Origin: Amphiplicatus metriothermophilus
Lineage (GTDB): Bacteria > Pseudomonadota > Alphaproteobacteria > Caulobacterales > Parvularculaceae
Direction of reading: 5' to 3'
Length of the DNA stretch: 64,000 bases
Assembly: GCF_900199215.1 (NCBI RefSeq)
Contig: NZ_FZQA01000001.1
Location: forward strand, 310,001 to 374,000
Positions 1 through 7,202 of the stretch are shown here, in pieces; positions within the stretch are counted from its first letter, which is position 1, and each line of letters begins with the position of its first letter. The translations under genes and the position numbers were made by a program. Below the pieces are notes generated by a model. It had not been told where the DNA came from. It worked only from the letters and a program-made list of their open reading frames with translations, and searched no databases.

Positions 1-644
1 AGAAGCTGAAGGCGCAGCAGATGCAGAACCGGAATGTTCGCGTCGGCCGCCAGCCCTTTTTCCACCTCGGCGAGAGCGGCTTCTTCGTCGCCCGACTTCG
101 CGCGCTCGGCCGCGATTACGGCGACGGCTTCGGGCGTGGCCGGATCGATGGCCAGCGCCTTGCGCGCAAGCTCCGTCGCGCCCGCCATATCGTCGAGACG
201 CAGCAGCACGGCGGCCTTGAGCGCGATCGCCTCGGCGTTCTCCGGATCAAGCGCGATCGCGGCGTCGGCGGCTTCCATCGCGGCGGTCTCGTCGCCGCCG
301 ACCAGATAAAGCTTTCCGAGATCCACTCGCGCCTCGACCTGGCTCGGATCGAGCCGGACGACGCGCTGAAGGATCCCGAACAGATTATCGAAATCCTGCT
401 TGCGCTCGGCGATCTCCGCGACCCCCAGCAGCGCCGGCACATGATCCTCGTTGATCTTCAGCGCGTTCTGGAACTGCACGTTCGCCTTGCCGAGGTCGCC
501 TTCCGCCAGGAACTCCTGACCGCTCTGGGTATAACGGGCGAGTCTCTCCTCGGGCGAGGAGCACGCCGCGGTCGCCGAAATCAGGAGGACGCCCGTCAGA
601 GCCGCCAACCGCAAGCCGCGCTTCAATCTCGCTTCGGTCCTCAT
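1..644 (-). CDS. TPR-repeat lipoprotein, partial (C-terminus beyond the left edge)
   Basis: The frame is open from 644 to the window edge, giving about 214 residues. A basic start and hydrophobic stretch end in a lipobox-like TAAC, so it is probably a lipoprotein. Tetratricopeptide repeats follow, with the alternating small/large residue pattern (AEGDLGKANVQFQNAL, LDPSQVEARVDLGKLY, LDPENAEAIALKAAVLL). I chose ATG 644 because GGGAG lies nine bases upstream; ATG 653 would sit directly on that ribosome site. It lies 94 bases downstream of the WecG-like gene on the same strand. In PEP-CTERM/exosortase exopolysaccharide loci a long TPR lipoprotein (PrsT type) is common, and this could be one, but only the N-terminus is visible. 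Confidence 0.75.
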   Translation of the reverse strand, partial: MRTEARLKRGLRLAALTGVLLISATAACSSPEERLARYTQSGQEFLAEGDLGKANVQFQNALKINEDHVPALLGVAEIAERKQDFDNLFGILQRVVRLDPSQVEARVDLGKLYLVGGDETAAMEAADAAIALDPENAEAIALKAAVLLRLDDMAGATELARKALAIDPATPEAVAVIAAERAKSGDEEAALAEVEKGLAADANIPVLHLLRLQL

Positions 645-738
645 GAACGCCATCTCCCTTGTCGAACCTCTCGCCTCGCCTGTTCCGACCTGAACCGCTT
701 CGCCGGCCGCAACCGCCGTCTGCAATGGTCTTGCCGCC

Positions 739-1962
739 TCAGGCCGAGACGGCGGCCTCAGCCGTCGCGCCGCCGCCTGCGGAGCGCCCCGCCGAGCACG
801 GATAATTCATCGCGTTGCTTCTGAAAACCGCGCGCGCGGCGCGCGACAAGAACGCCGTCTCCAGCCGCGCGCCGCGGCGGCGCGCATGTTTTTCTAGCAT
901 CAGCACAAGCCCCATGAAGGCGCCATCGAACCGTCCGACGGCGGCGAAATCAAGGCGGACCGCAGGGGCGTCGGACGCGGCCGCTTCGCGAAACGCGCGC
1001 CTCACGACCGCCAGATCGGGGGCCAGAAGATCGCCGGAAAGCCGGACGACCGTCGCCCCCGGCTCCCGGATCACCATGGCGTCGGCCCGCGCGCCCGAAC
1101 GCCGGGCGGCGCGCATCGCAAGAAGCTGTCCGGGCAGTCGGCGGGCTGCGAACGCAAGGAGCGTCGCTCCGTCTGTCGCATAACGCCGCCACAGGGCCGG
1201 CTCCTCGCGGATACGCCACAGCCATTCGAATCCGAACCTGCGCCAGCTTTCCGGCGCGCGCCGCACGGTTCCCGCCGTGAAGTTCACGACGGCGCCGAGA
1301 TTGGCGACGACCGGCGCGTTCAGGCGATGCTGATTGCGCGCAATCCAGGCCTGGCCTTTCGCCGCGCTCACCGAGACGACGACCATGTCCGCCTCGGCTT
1401 GATTGACGGTCTCGATGGTCGTCTCGCCGCTCATCGATTCGACATCGCCGAACCCGGGATTGAGCCAGCCGGCAGGCTCGAGCCCGCCCCGATCGAGCGC
1501 CAGCGCCGCAGCGGCTTTCGCCGCGGCTCCCTCTTCGCCGCCAAAGAAAAAAATCCGGCGACGCCGACCGGACAGGCCGGGACGCGCCCGCAACGCCTCA
1601 AACAGATCAGAGCCGGCGACACGGCCGGGAACGCGCGCGCCCAACAGCCGGGCGAGCGCCGCCAGGGGCGCCCCGTCGATGAAGCTCATATCGGCGTCGA
1701 TCGTCTGCCGGCGCGCTTCGGGATCGCGCAGAAACCGCACGAGCCAGTGCACGTTCGGGGTGATGAAAGCGAGCCGTCGCCGATCGCGCATGGCCGCCTC
1801 CACCGCGGCGGCGGCCGCGCCGAGGTCGATCAGATCCACCGGCATGCCGAAAACGCACCAGACCGGCCGGTCGAAATCGTCGCGCGGAAGCGCGCGAACG
1901 TCTCCTTTTGCGGGAAAATCCCGTCCGACCTGCACGTCCCGAGATGAGACAGACGCCGTCAT
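739..1962 (-). CDS. WecG/TagA/CpsF-family glycosyltransferase fused to a C-terminal STAS domain
   Basis: A 407-residue protein. Residues about 30-270 match the WecB/TagA/CpsF family, which adds N-acetylmannosamine-type sugars to undecaprenyl-diphosphate-linked acceptors at the inner membrane: ITPNVHWL, then DADMSFIDGAPL and RVAGSDLFEAL, with FFFGG in the nucleotide-sugar region. Family members usually stop near 250 residues. Here about 110 more residues follow (from MVIREPGATVVRLSGDLL) with STAS features: an early LSGDL strand, LDFAAVGRFDGAFMGLVL, and a basic stretch RRRGARL before the last helix. STAS domains mediate partner switching or nucleotide sensing. The start is uncertain because no good ribosome site precedes ATG 1962. 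The next gene on this strand is the TPR lipoprotein. Confidence 0.85.
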   Translation of the reverse strand: MTASVSSRDVQVGRDFPAKGDVRALPRDDFDRPVWCVFGMPVDLIDLGAAAAAVEAAMRDRRRLAFITPNVHWLVRFLRDPEARRQTIDADMSFIDGAPLAALARLLGARVPGRVAGSDLFEALRARPGLSGRRRRIFFFGGEEGAAAKAAAALALDRGGLEPAGWLNPGFGDVESMSGETTIETVNQAEADMVVVSVSAAKGQAWIARNQHRLNAPVVANLGAVVNFTAGTVRRAPESWRRFGFEWLWRIREEPALWRRYATDGATLLAFAARRLPGQLLAMRAARRSGARADAMVIREPGATVVRLSGDLLAPDLAVVRRAFREAAASDAPAVRLDFAAVGRFDGAFMGLVLMLEKHARRRGARLETAFLSRAARAVFRSNAMNYPCSAGRSAGGGATAEAAVSA

Positions 1963-2376
1963 GGCGCGTCGCGATCTCCCCCAACCTGCTCGACCCGAAA
2001 GATCTGAAGCAAGCCGGTGATACTTTGTTCACCCTGATCCCGCAATGACGATAGCAAGGGTCGGACCAAACGACGGTTCGCACTCCAGACCTCCAGAAGC
2101 CCGGATTTCCATGGGCAGAGGGAGACTCTCAGCGCGCCCCCTTGGTTTCGCCGCCCAATCCCATCCCGTGCGTTTGCGTCGGCGTTTTCGCTTATTGATT
2201 GTAAAGCGATCCATCGCCGACTATTTTCGCATGAATTTACAAAAAAAAGACTCTTTGTGGCGGGTTAACCATAACATTCCATTGACAAGCTCTCGCGAAA
2301 GCGGGATGTTCCAAGCTGAACTGGCGGGGGAGAGCTCCGCCGGGTTTGCGGTAGTAACAGTTTCTTGGGGGTTCTC
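1963..2376. other. Intergenic region between divergent WecG-STAS and VPLPA-CTERM genes
   Basis: 414 bases without a convincing gene. The right part (about 2185-2320) is distinctly AT-rich for this genome and holds an A8 run and the palindrome GGTTAACC at 2263-2270. It must carry promoters for both divergent genes. The left part resembles ordinary high-GC spacer. Confidence 0.6.
2282..2310 (+). promoter_or_regulatory. Candidate promoter of the VPLPA-CTERM gene
   Basis: A perfect TTGACA at 2282-2287 is followed after 17 bases by GATGTT, a weak -10 box (three of six matches). It lies about 70 bases before ATG 2377. The perfect -35 and correct spacing support it; the -10 does not. Confidence 0.35.
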
Positions 2377-2919
2377 ATGAACAAACTTCTCGGCGCCGTC
2401 GCCGGTCTCGCCGCCTTCGCGTTCGCTTCTGTCGCGAGCGCCGCGAGCGTCGTCGTATCCAACGATCCGCTGAATCTTGGCGGCACGGTTGGCGTTGAAT
2501 TCGACATCAACAACAATGAAAGCGGCGCGGTCTCGGCCGCCGGCGTGATCAATCTCGGACCGCTCGTCACCTGGGTGATCGCTGATCCGATCAATCTCGT
2601 GACCGAGGACGGCACTCTGCCGCGCGTGGAAAATCTCACCATGTCGTTCTACGCGGACGCGGCGCTGACGGTGCTGATCGACAGCTTCGTTCTCACTGAC
2701 GCGGCGGGCTTGAAGATCCTCTCGACCTTCGCGGTCAATCTCGCCGGCCTCGCGGCGGTTTGGGTCGCCTTCGACGGCAACTCCGTTCTCACCGCCGGCG
2801 GCACGGCGGCGAACGTGAACGTCGACCTGAGCGCCATTCCGGTGCCGGCCGCGCTGCCGCTGCTTCTGTCCGGCCTCGCCGGCCTCGGCTTCGCCGCGCG
2901 TCGCCGCAAGGCAGCTTAA
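2377..2919 (+). CDS. Secreted protein with VPLPA/PEP-CTERM-type sorting tail
   Basis: 180 residues. ATG 2377 is preceded by GGGGG five bases away and opens a clear signal peptide (MNKLLGAVAGLAAFAFASVASA). The body is beta-rich with no recognisable enzyme motif. The C-terminus has the three-part sorting signal: IPVPAALPLL motif, a short hydrophobic helix (LLSGLAGLGFA) and a basic end (ARRRKAA). Such tails are cut by exosortases (the VPLPA type has its own exosortase class) and the proteins reach the surface or exopolysaccharide matrix. It lies between WecG/TPR and wzz/kinase genes, the usual setting. A strong terminator follows, so it is probably transcribed alone and abundantly. No exosortase gene is inside this window. 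Confidence 0.85.
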   Translation: MNKLLGAVAGLAAFAFASVASAASVVVSNDPLNLGGTVGVEFDINNNESGAVSAAGVINLGPLVTWVIADPINLVTEDGTLPRVENLTMSFYADAALTVLIDSFVLTDAAGLKILSTFAVNLAGLAAVWVAFDGNSVLTAGGTAANVNVDLSAIPVPAALPLLLSGLAGLGFAARRRKAA

Positions 2920-2958
2920 ACGCAGCCTGTCGCAGGCAATAATCAACGGTTTTGAAGA

Positions 2959-2986
2959 ACCGGCTCCCATCGGGGGCCGGTTTTTT
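2959..2986 (+). terminator. Rho-independent terminator after the VPLPA-CTERM gene
   Basis: An 11-bp stem (AACCGGCTCCC pairing with GGGGGCCGGTT, one G-U pair) with a short loop runs into TTTTTT, 40 bases past the stop codon. Confidence 0.9.
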
Positions 2987-2989
2987 GCG

Positions 2990-3323
2990 CTGCGGCCCGC
3001 CGCGACAGCCCCCGTGACCAGACTTGATCGTCTATTTCGATAATTCTCATGGTCGGCGGCCGGTCGCTGGCGCGTTTTATTCCGTTGGAACTCCGCTGTC
3101 CCCTGCTATAACGTCAGCTTTCCAAGAACCATGCGGAATATTAAGTTTGTAATACGCGTCGGGGCGTTTGCTTGGACGCGAACGCGAAAGACGGCGCGCG
3201 ACTTGCAGGCGTTCGCCCCAAGTCGGCCGGAAGGCTGATTAAGGCGGCGCGGCGCGGCGCGGACGGAGGCGTCGGCCTGATACCGCGCGGCCGGCGGGAG
3301 CGCGAGAGGGAGCTTCAGGGACC
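2990..3323 (+). other. Intergenic region with long leader of the chain-length gene
   Basis: About 330 bases between the terminator and ATG 3324. It holds the promoter above, then a GC-rich leader with several self-complementary GCGCG stretches. I see no open frame with a ribosome site and no riboswitch core I recognise. Confidence 0.5.
3085..3112 (+). promoter_or_regulatory. Sigma-70-type promoter of the wzz-like/kinase operon
   Basis: TTGGAA (3085-3090), 16 bases, TATAAC (3107-3112). Transcription from about 3119 would leave a leader of roughly 205 bases before the chain-length gene. Confidence 0.6.
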
Positions 3324-5018
3324 ATGCGCGAAGAGTTCACCCTTGAGGACGCGCTGATCATCCTGCGTCGGCGACTCTGGTATTTCCTGCTTCCCTTCGC
3401 CCTGTTTTTAGCCGTCGGCGTCGGCGTGGTGGCGCTTCTGCCCGCCCAATACACGGCCCAGGGAACAATCCTTGTCGAATCCGCCCAGATTCCGCCCGAC
3501 TTGGTGCGCTCCACAATTAACGCTTACGCCCAGGAGCGCATACAGACCATCCGCCAACGGGTTATGACCCGAAACCGCCTTCTCGAAATCTCCGACAAGT
3601 TCAACGTCTTTCCCCGCGACAAATACACCAGCAGCGACCGGGTGCGGATGATGCGCGACCGTATACGGATCTCGCACATCACGGTGGGCGGCAATCGCAG
3701 CCGCGACAATACTATCGCTTTCACCGTTTCCTACACCGATCCCTCGCCGGACGCGGCGGCCAAGGTCGCCAACGAGGTCATGTCCCTTTTCCTGACGGAA
3801 GACGTGCGCACGCGCACGGCGGGCGCGGCGAACACCACCGAATTTTTCCGCCAGGAAGTCGCGAGGCTGGCCAATGTCGTCAGCCAGGTCGAATCCCGGA
3901 TCGCCGCCTTCAAGACGGAAAACGCCGACGCGCTGCCTGAACATCTCAATATGCATGTGTCCGCGCTCGAACGCGCAAACCGCGACCTCGTCGCGACGGA
4001 AGCCTCGATCACCGCGCTTGAAGAGGAGCTGCGCTTTCTCGAAACGCAGCTCCTGAGCTATTTCGCCGGCGCCAATTTCGACGCCGGCCCAGCCGCCGAG
4101 CTCGCACGGCTGAAAGGCGAACTCGTGCGTCTGCGCGCGGTCTACAGGGACGCGCATCCGAGCGTGCGCGCGCTGAAGGATCAGATCGCCGCGCTGGAGC
4201 GCGAATTAACGCCGAATCGCGAAATCCAGAATCTTCAGAAAACGCTCGCCGAAGCTGAGTTGGCGATGCAGCAGGCCGAACGCGAGCTGTCGCCGGAAGA
4301 CCCTGCGCTGGCGCAAGCGCGAGAAAGAACGACCCGGCTTCAGACGCAATTATCCGAAAAGATCGCCGAGCAGGCCAGCGCCAAGGGCGGCGACTTCCTG
4401 AGCGCCCAGCTCCAGGGCCGCATCGCCGTCGCCAACAACAGAAAATCGCTTCTCGAGGCCCAGCGCGACAAGCTCAAGGCGTCTATCGCCGATCTCGAGG
4501 CGCGCATCGCGCGCACGCCGGAGGTCGAGCGCGAGCTCGCCGCCCTGACCCGCCAGCACCAGAATCTTTACCGGGAATACCAGGACATCCTAGCCAAGCA
4601 ACAGGCGGCCCAGCTCGCCGAGAACCTCGAAGACAGTCAGAAGGCAGAGAAATTCTCCATTCTCGAAGCCGCGACCCGTCCGGACCGGCCGTCGAGCCCT
4701 CAGCGCGGGAAGCTCGCCGTGCTCGTCTTCTTCTTCGCCGGCGCGGCCGGCGGCGCCCTTGCGCTCGGCTCAGAGTTGCTGTTCGGGACCGTGCGCGGCC
4801 GCAATCATCTCGCAAAGTTGTTGGAGACCGATCCGCTCGTCATCATTCCTTACATCCCGTCCGAAAATGAGCGCCGGATCCGCTGGCCGTTCCCGTTCTT
4901 CAGGCCGAAGGCTGCGCCGGCCGCATCCGCCGCCGCGGCGGCGTTGATGGCGATATCGACGGCGGGCGCGCCGCCGGCTCCGACGCCGCAAGACAATGTC
5001 AATCCGGAGACGACATAA
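3324..5018 (+). CDS. Polysaccharide chain-length determinant, Wzz/GumC-type (XrtA/PEP-CTERM locus type)
   Basis: 564 residues. An N-terminal Wzz domain starts at MREEFTLEDALIILRRR with a membrane helix at about 18-38 (WYFLLPFALFLAVGVGVVAL). A long periplasmic coiled coil follows (about 180-440, rich in Glu, Ala and Arg heptads), then the PDRPSSPQRGK proline-rich segment and second membrane helix (LAVLVFFFAGAAGGALAL, about 455-475), and an Ala/Pro-rich cytoplasmic tail. This is the polysaccharide co-polymerase layout that sets exopolysaccharide chain length with a separate BY-kinase, which is the next gene, 29 bases on. AGGGA lies immediately upstream of ATG 3324 and GAGGGAG further up. Confidence 0.9.
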   Translation: MREEFTLEDALIILRRRLWYFLLPFALFLAVGVGVVALLPAQYTAQGTILVESAQIPPDLVRSTINAYAQERIQTIRQRVMTRNRLLEISDKFNVFPRDKYTSSDRVRMMRDRIRISHITVGGNRSRDNTIAFTVSYTDPSPDAAAKVANEVMSLFLTEDVRTRTAGAANTTEFFRQEVARLANVVSQVESRIAAFKTENADALPEHLNMHVSALERANRDLVATEASITALEEELRFLETQLLSYFAGANFDAGPAAELARLKGELVRLRAVYRDAHPSVRALKDQIAALERELTPNREIQNLQKTLAEAELAMQQAERELSPEDPALAQARERTTRLQTQLSEKIAEQASAKGGDFLSAQLQGRIAVANNRKSLLEAQRDKLKASIADLEARIARTPEVERELAALTRQHQNLYREYQDILAKQQAAQLAENLEDSQKAEKFSILEAATRPDRPSSPQRGKLAVLVFFFAGAAGGALALGSELLFGTVRGRNHLAKLLETDPLVIIPYIPSENERRIRWPFPFFRPKAAPAASAAAAALMAISTAGAPPAPTPQDNVNPETT

Positions 5019-5047
5019 ACTGTCGCTCAGGTCGAGGACGTCAATTT

Positions 5048-5851
5048 ATGGATCGCATCAGGGAAGCCGTCTCGCGCGCCCGCAGCACCAATCCGAAGCT
5101 CGCTGAACGGCTGGCGCCGGAACCGCGGCCGCGCTTTCACCGGGAGCCCGCGCCCGATATCGAGCATTTTCAGCAGGTCTCCTGCAATTTCGACGGTTTC
5201 GGCAAGTACCGGATTATTTCTAACGAGCAAGACCCGGCGCTGGCGGCCTATCGGGTGCTTCGCACCCGCGTTCTGCAGAGGATGGAGGCTGAAGGCTGGA
5301 AGACCCTGGCCGTCGTCTCGCCTGACTCCGGCGCCGGCAAGACTGTGACGGCGATCAATCTCGCCATCGCCGTGGGCTCCAAGCGCGGATCGCGCGCGAC
5401 TCTCGTCGACCTCGACTTCTATCGGCCGAGCATAGCGAAATATCTCGGGCTTGCAGAGGTTCCCTCCGTGCTCGACTATTTCGAAGGCAGACGCGCCCTG
5501 CGGGAGGTCGTGCTTCGCCCCGATCTGCCGGACATGTTGCTGATCGCGAATGAGCGCGTCACGCGCCGGGGCGCAGAGCACCTCACCTCCGCCCGCGCAG
5601 ACGAACTCATCGCCCGATGCGTCGAAGAATTCCAGTCGCGCATCGTGATTTTCGACATTTCTCCGCTTCTGGGCTGTGACGACGCCATCGCCTTCCTTCC
5701 CAAGGTCGACTGCGTGCTGATCGTCGCCGCCAGCGGCGAAACCAGGTCACAGGATCTCAAGGAGGCGCGTCAGCTTCTGGGGGACAAGCCGATCGTGGGC
5801 GTCGTTCTCAATAAAGCCCGCATGTTCGCCGCGTCGAACTATTATTATTAA
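5048..5851 (+). CDS. Tyrosine autokinase, CpsD/CapB type (BY-kinase)
   Basis: 267 residues, partner of the preceding Wzz-type protein. BY-kinases phosphorylate a C-terminal tyrosine cluster and so switch chain-length control. Visible are Walker A SPDSGAGKT (91-99), Walker A' LVDLD (119-123), a Walker B-like strand (VIFDISPLL), and a YYY cluster at the very C-terminus (265-267). There are no membrane segments, consistent with the split activator/kinase organisation of proteobacterial exosortase loci. The N-terminal 50 residues are a Pro/Arg-rich linker. GAGGA lies upstream of ATG 5048. Confidence 0.9.
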   Translation: MDRIREAVSRARSTNPKLAERLAPEPRPRFHREPAPDIEHFQQVSCNFDGFGKYRIISNEQDPALAAYRVLRTRVLQRMEAEGWKTLAVVSPDSGAGKTVTAINLAIAVGSKRGSRATLVDLDFYRPSIAKYLGLAEVPSVLDYFEGRRALREVVLRPDLPDMLLIANERVTRRGAEHLTSARADELIARCVEEFQSRIVIFDISPLLGCDDAIAFLPKVDCVLIVAASGETRSQDLKEARQLLGDKPIVGVVLNKARMFAASNYYY

Positions 5852-6131
5852 GGCTGAAACTCGATTATCGCGCGTATCACGCGCGCCGCGATGGCGAACG
5901 AAGGCCATCGGACGGGAGCTGGCTCTGGCGCATTCTCTCGTTCCGACGCGTCTTCTTCCCATCTGGAAAAATCTGATTCCACGCCAGCCCGCTGCGGCTG
6001 CGGGATTCGGAGTAAATCCGCCTTTAGGTTTTACGACGTAAGGTATACTGTGCAGTTTTCTGAATTTTGAATGAATCATTCACCCACGCGCCGCCTCCCT
6101 CCGGAGGCGCGACCGGCAAAGGCGCCCGGCC

Positions 6132-7202
6132 ATGAAGCTTTCCGCCTCCGTCAAGATCGCGCTGTCCATCGTCGCAGCGACAATTCTGTATTTCAGCGCG
6201 CGAACGCTGCTGAGCGACGGCCGCGCCGACGGCCCCAGCGACGACGCCGGGGAAACGGCGTTCGCGGTGATTGCGACGCCGCTAAAACCGGCGGAGTGGC
6301 GCGATAAGGTGACGGTCAGCGGTCGCACCGAGGCCCTGCGGAAGGTCATGGCGCGCGCCGAGATCTCGGGCGTCGTCGAAGAGACCCCGACGGAGCCCGG
6401 AACCTTTGTGGAGCCAGGCGCGGTCCTGTGTCGCCTTCGGGTCGACGCCCGCGCCGCCGCGCTTGAGGAGGCCGAGGCCGCGCTCGCCAAGGCCGAGCTC
6501 GATTACCGCGCCGCCGCGCAGCTCGCCGAGGACGGCTATCGCTCGCAAACCGCAGTGGCGGCCGCCAAGGCCGCGCTCGACCAGGCGAGGGCCGCCCGCG
6601 AGCAGGCCGCGCTCGCAGTCGAACGGACCCGCATCGTCGCACCCTTCAGGGGCGTCTTCGAACGACGCGACGTCGAGATCGGCGATTTCATGAATGTCGG
6701 CGACGCTTGCGGTCTATTGATCGGCGACACGCCGTTTCTCGTCGTCGGCGCGGTCTCGGAAAAGGACGTCGCCAAAATCTCGCCGGGCGATCGCGGCGCG
6801 GCGAAGCTCGTCACCGGCGAGACCGTCGAGGGCGCCGTCCGGTTCGTCGGCAAAACGGCCGATCCCGCCACGCGCACTTTCCGCGTCGAACTGGAAGTCC
6901 CGAATCCGGACGGCGTCTTGCGCGACGGCGTGACGACCGCTTTCACGATTTTCGCCGGCCGCCGTGAAGCGCATTTGCTGCCGCGCTCGGCGCTGTCGCT
7001 CAACGATGAGGGCCGCATCGGCGTGCGCGTGGTGGGGCCCGGCGACATCGTTGCGTTCAAGCCCGTGACCCTGCTCGGCGAAGCCCCCGAGGGCGTCTGG
7101 GTCGACGGACTCGACGGCGAGATCAATCTCATTATCCGCGGCCATGAATATGTGAAAGAAGGTCAGAAGGTCGCCGTCGCGCGTGCGGAGGAGCCGGCAT
7201 GA
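6132..7202 (+). CDS. RND efflux periplasmic adaptor (HlyD/MFP family)
   Basis: 356 residues. An N-terminal anchor helix (VKIALSIVAATILYFSARTLL), a biotinyl-lipoyl half (about 55-95), an alpha-helical hairpin rich in Ala and Glu (about 95-165), the second lipoyl half (TRIVAPFRGVFERRDVEIGDFM), then beta-barrel and membrane-proximal domains. It bridges the pump encoded next to an outer-membrane channel. The stop overlaps the pump start by 4 bases, so they are translationally coupled. No TolC-type gene lies nearby; the channel is probably encoded elsewhere. A possible -10 TATACT lies at 6044-6049 but no clear -35 accompanies it. Confidence 0.92.
   Translation: MKLSASVKIALSIVAATILYFSARTLLSDGRADGPSDDAGETAFAVIATPLKPAEWRDKVTVSGRTEALRKVMARAEISGVVEETPTEPGTFVEPGAVLCRLRVDARAAALEEAEAALAKAELDYRAAAQLAEDGYRSQTAVAAAKAALDQARAAREQAALAVERTRIVAPFRGVFERRDVEIGDFMNVGDACGLLIGDTPFLVVGAVSEKDVAKISPGDRGAAKLVTGETVEGAVRFVGKTADPATRTFRVELEVPNPDGVLRDGVTTAFTIFAGRREAHLLPRSALSLNDEGRIGVRVVGPGDIVAFKPVTLLGEAPEGVWVDGLDGEINLIIRGHEYVKEGQKVAVARAEEPA

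Noticed and set aside
3119-3323. A cyclic-di-GMP riboswitch in the leader of the chain-length gene
   Set aside because: I could not find the conserved core of a known c-di-GMP aptamer.
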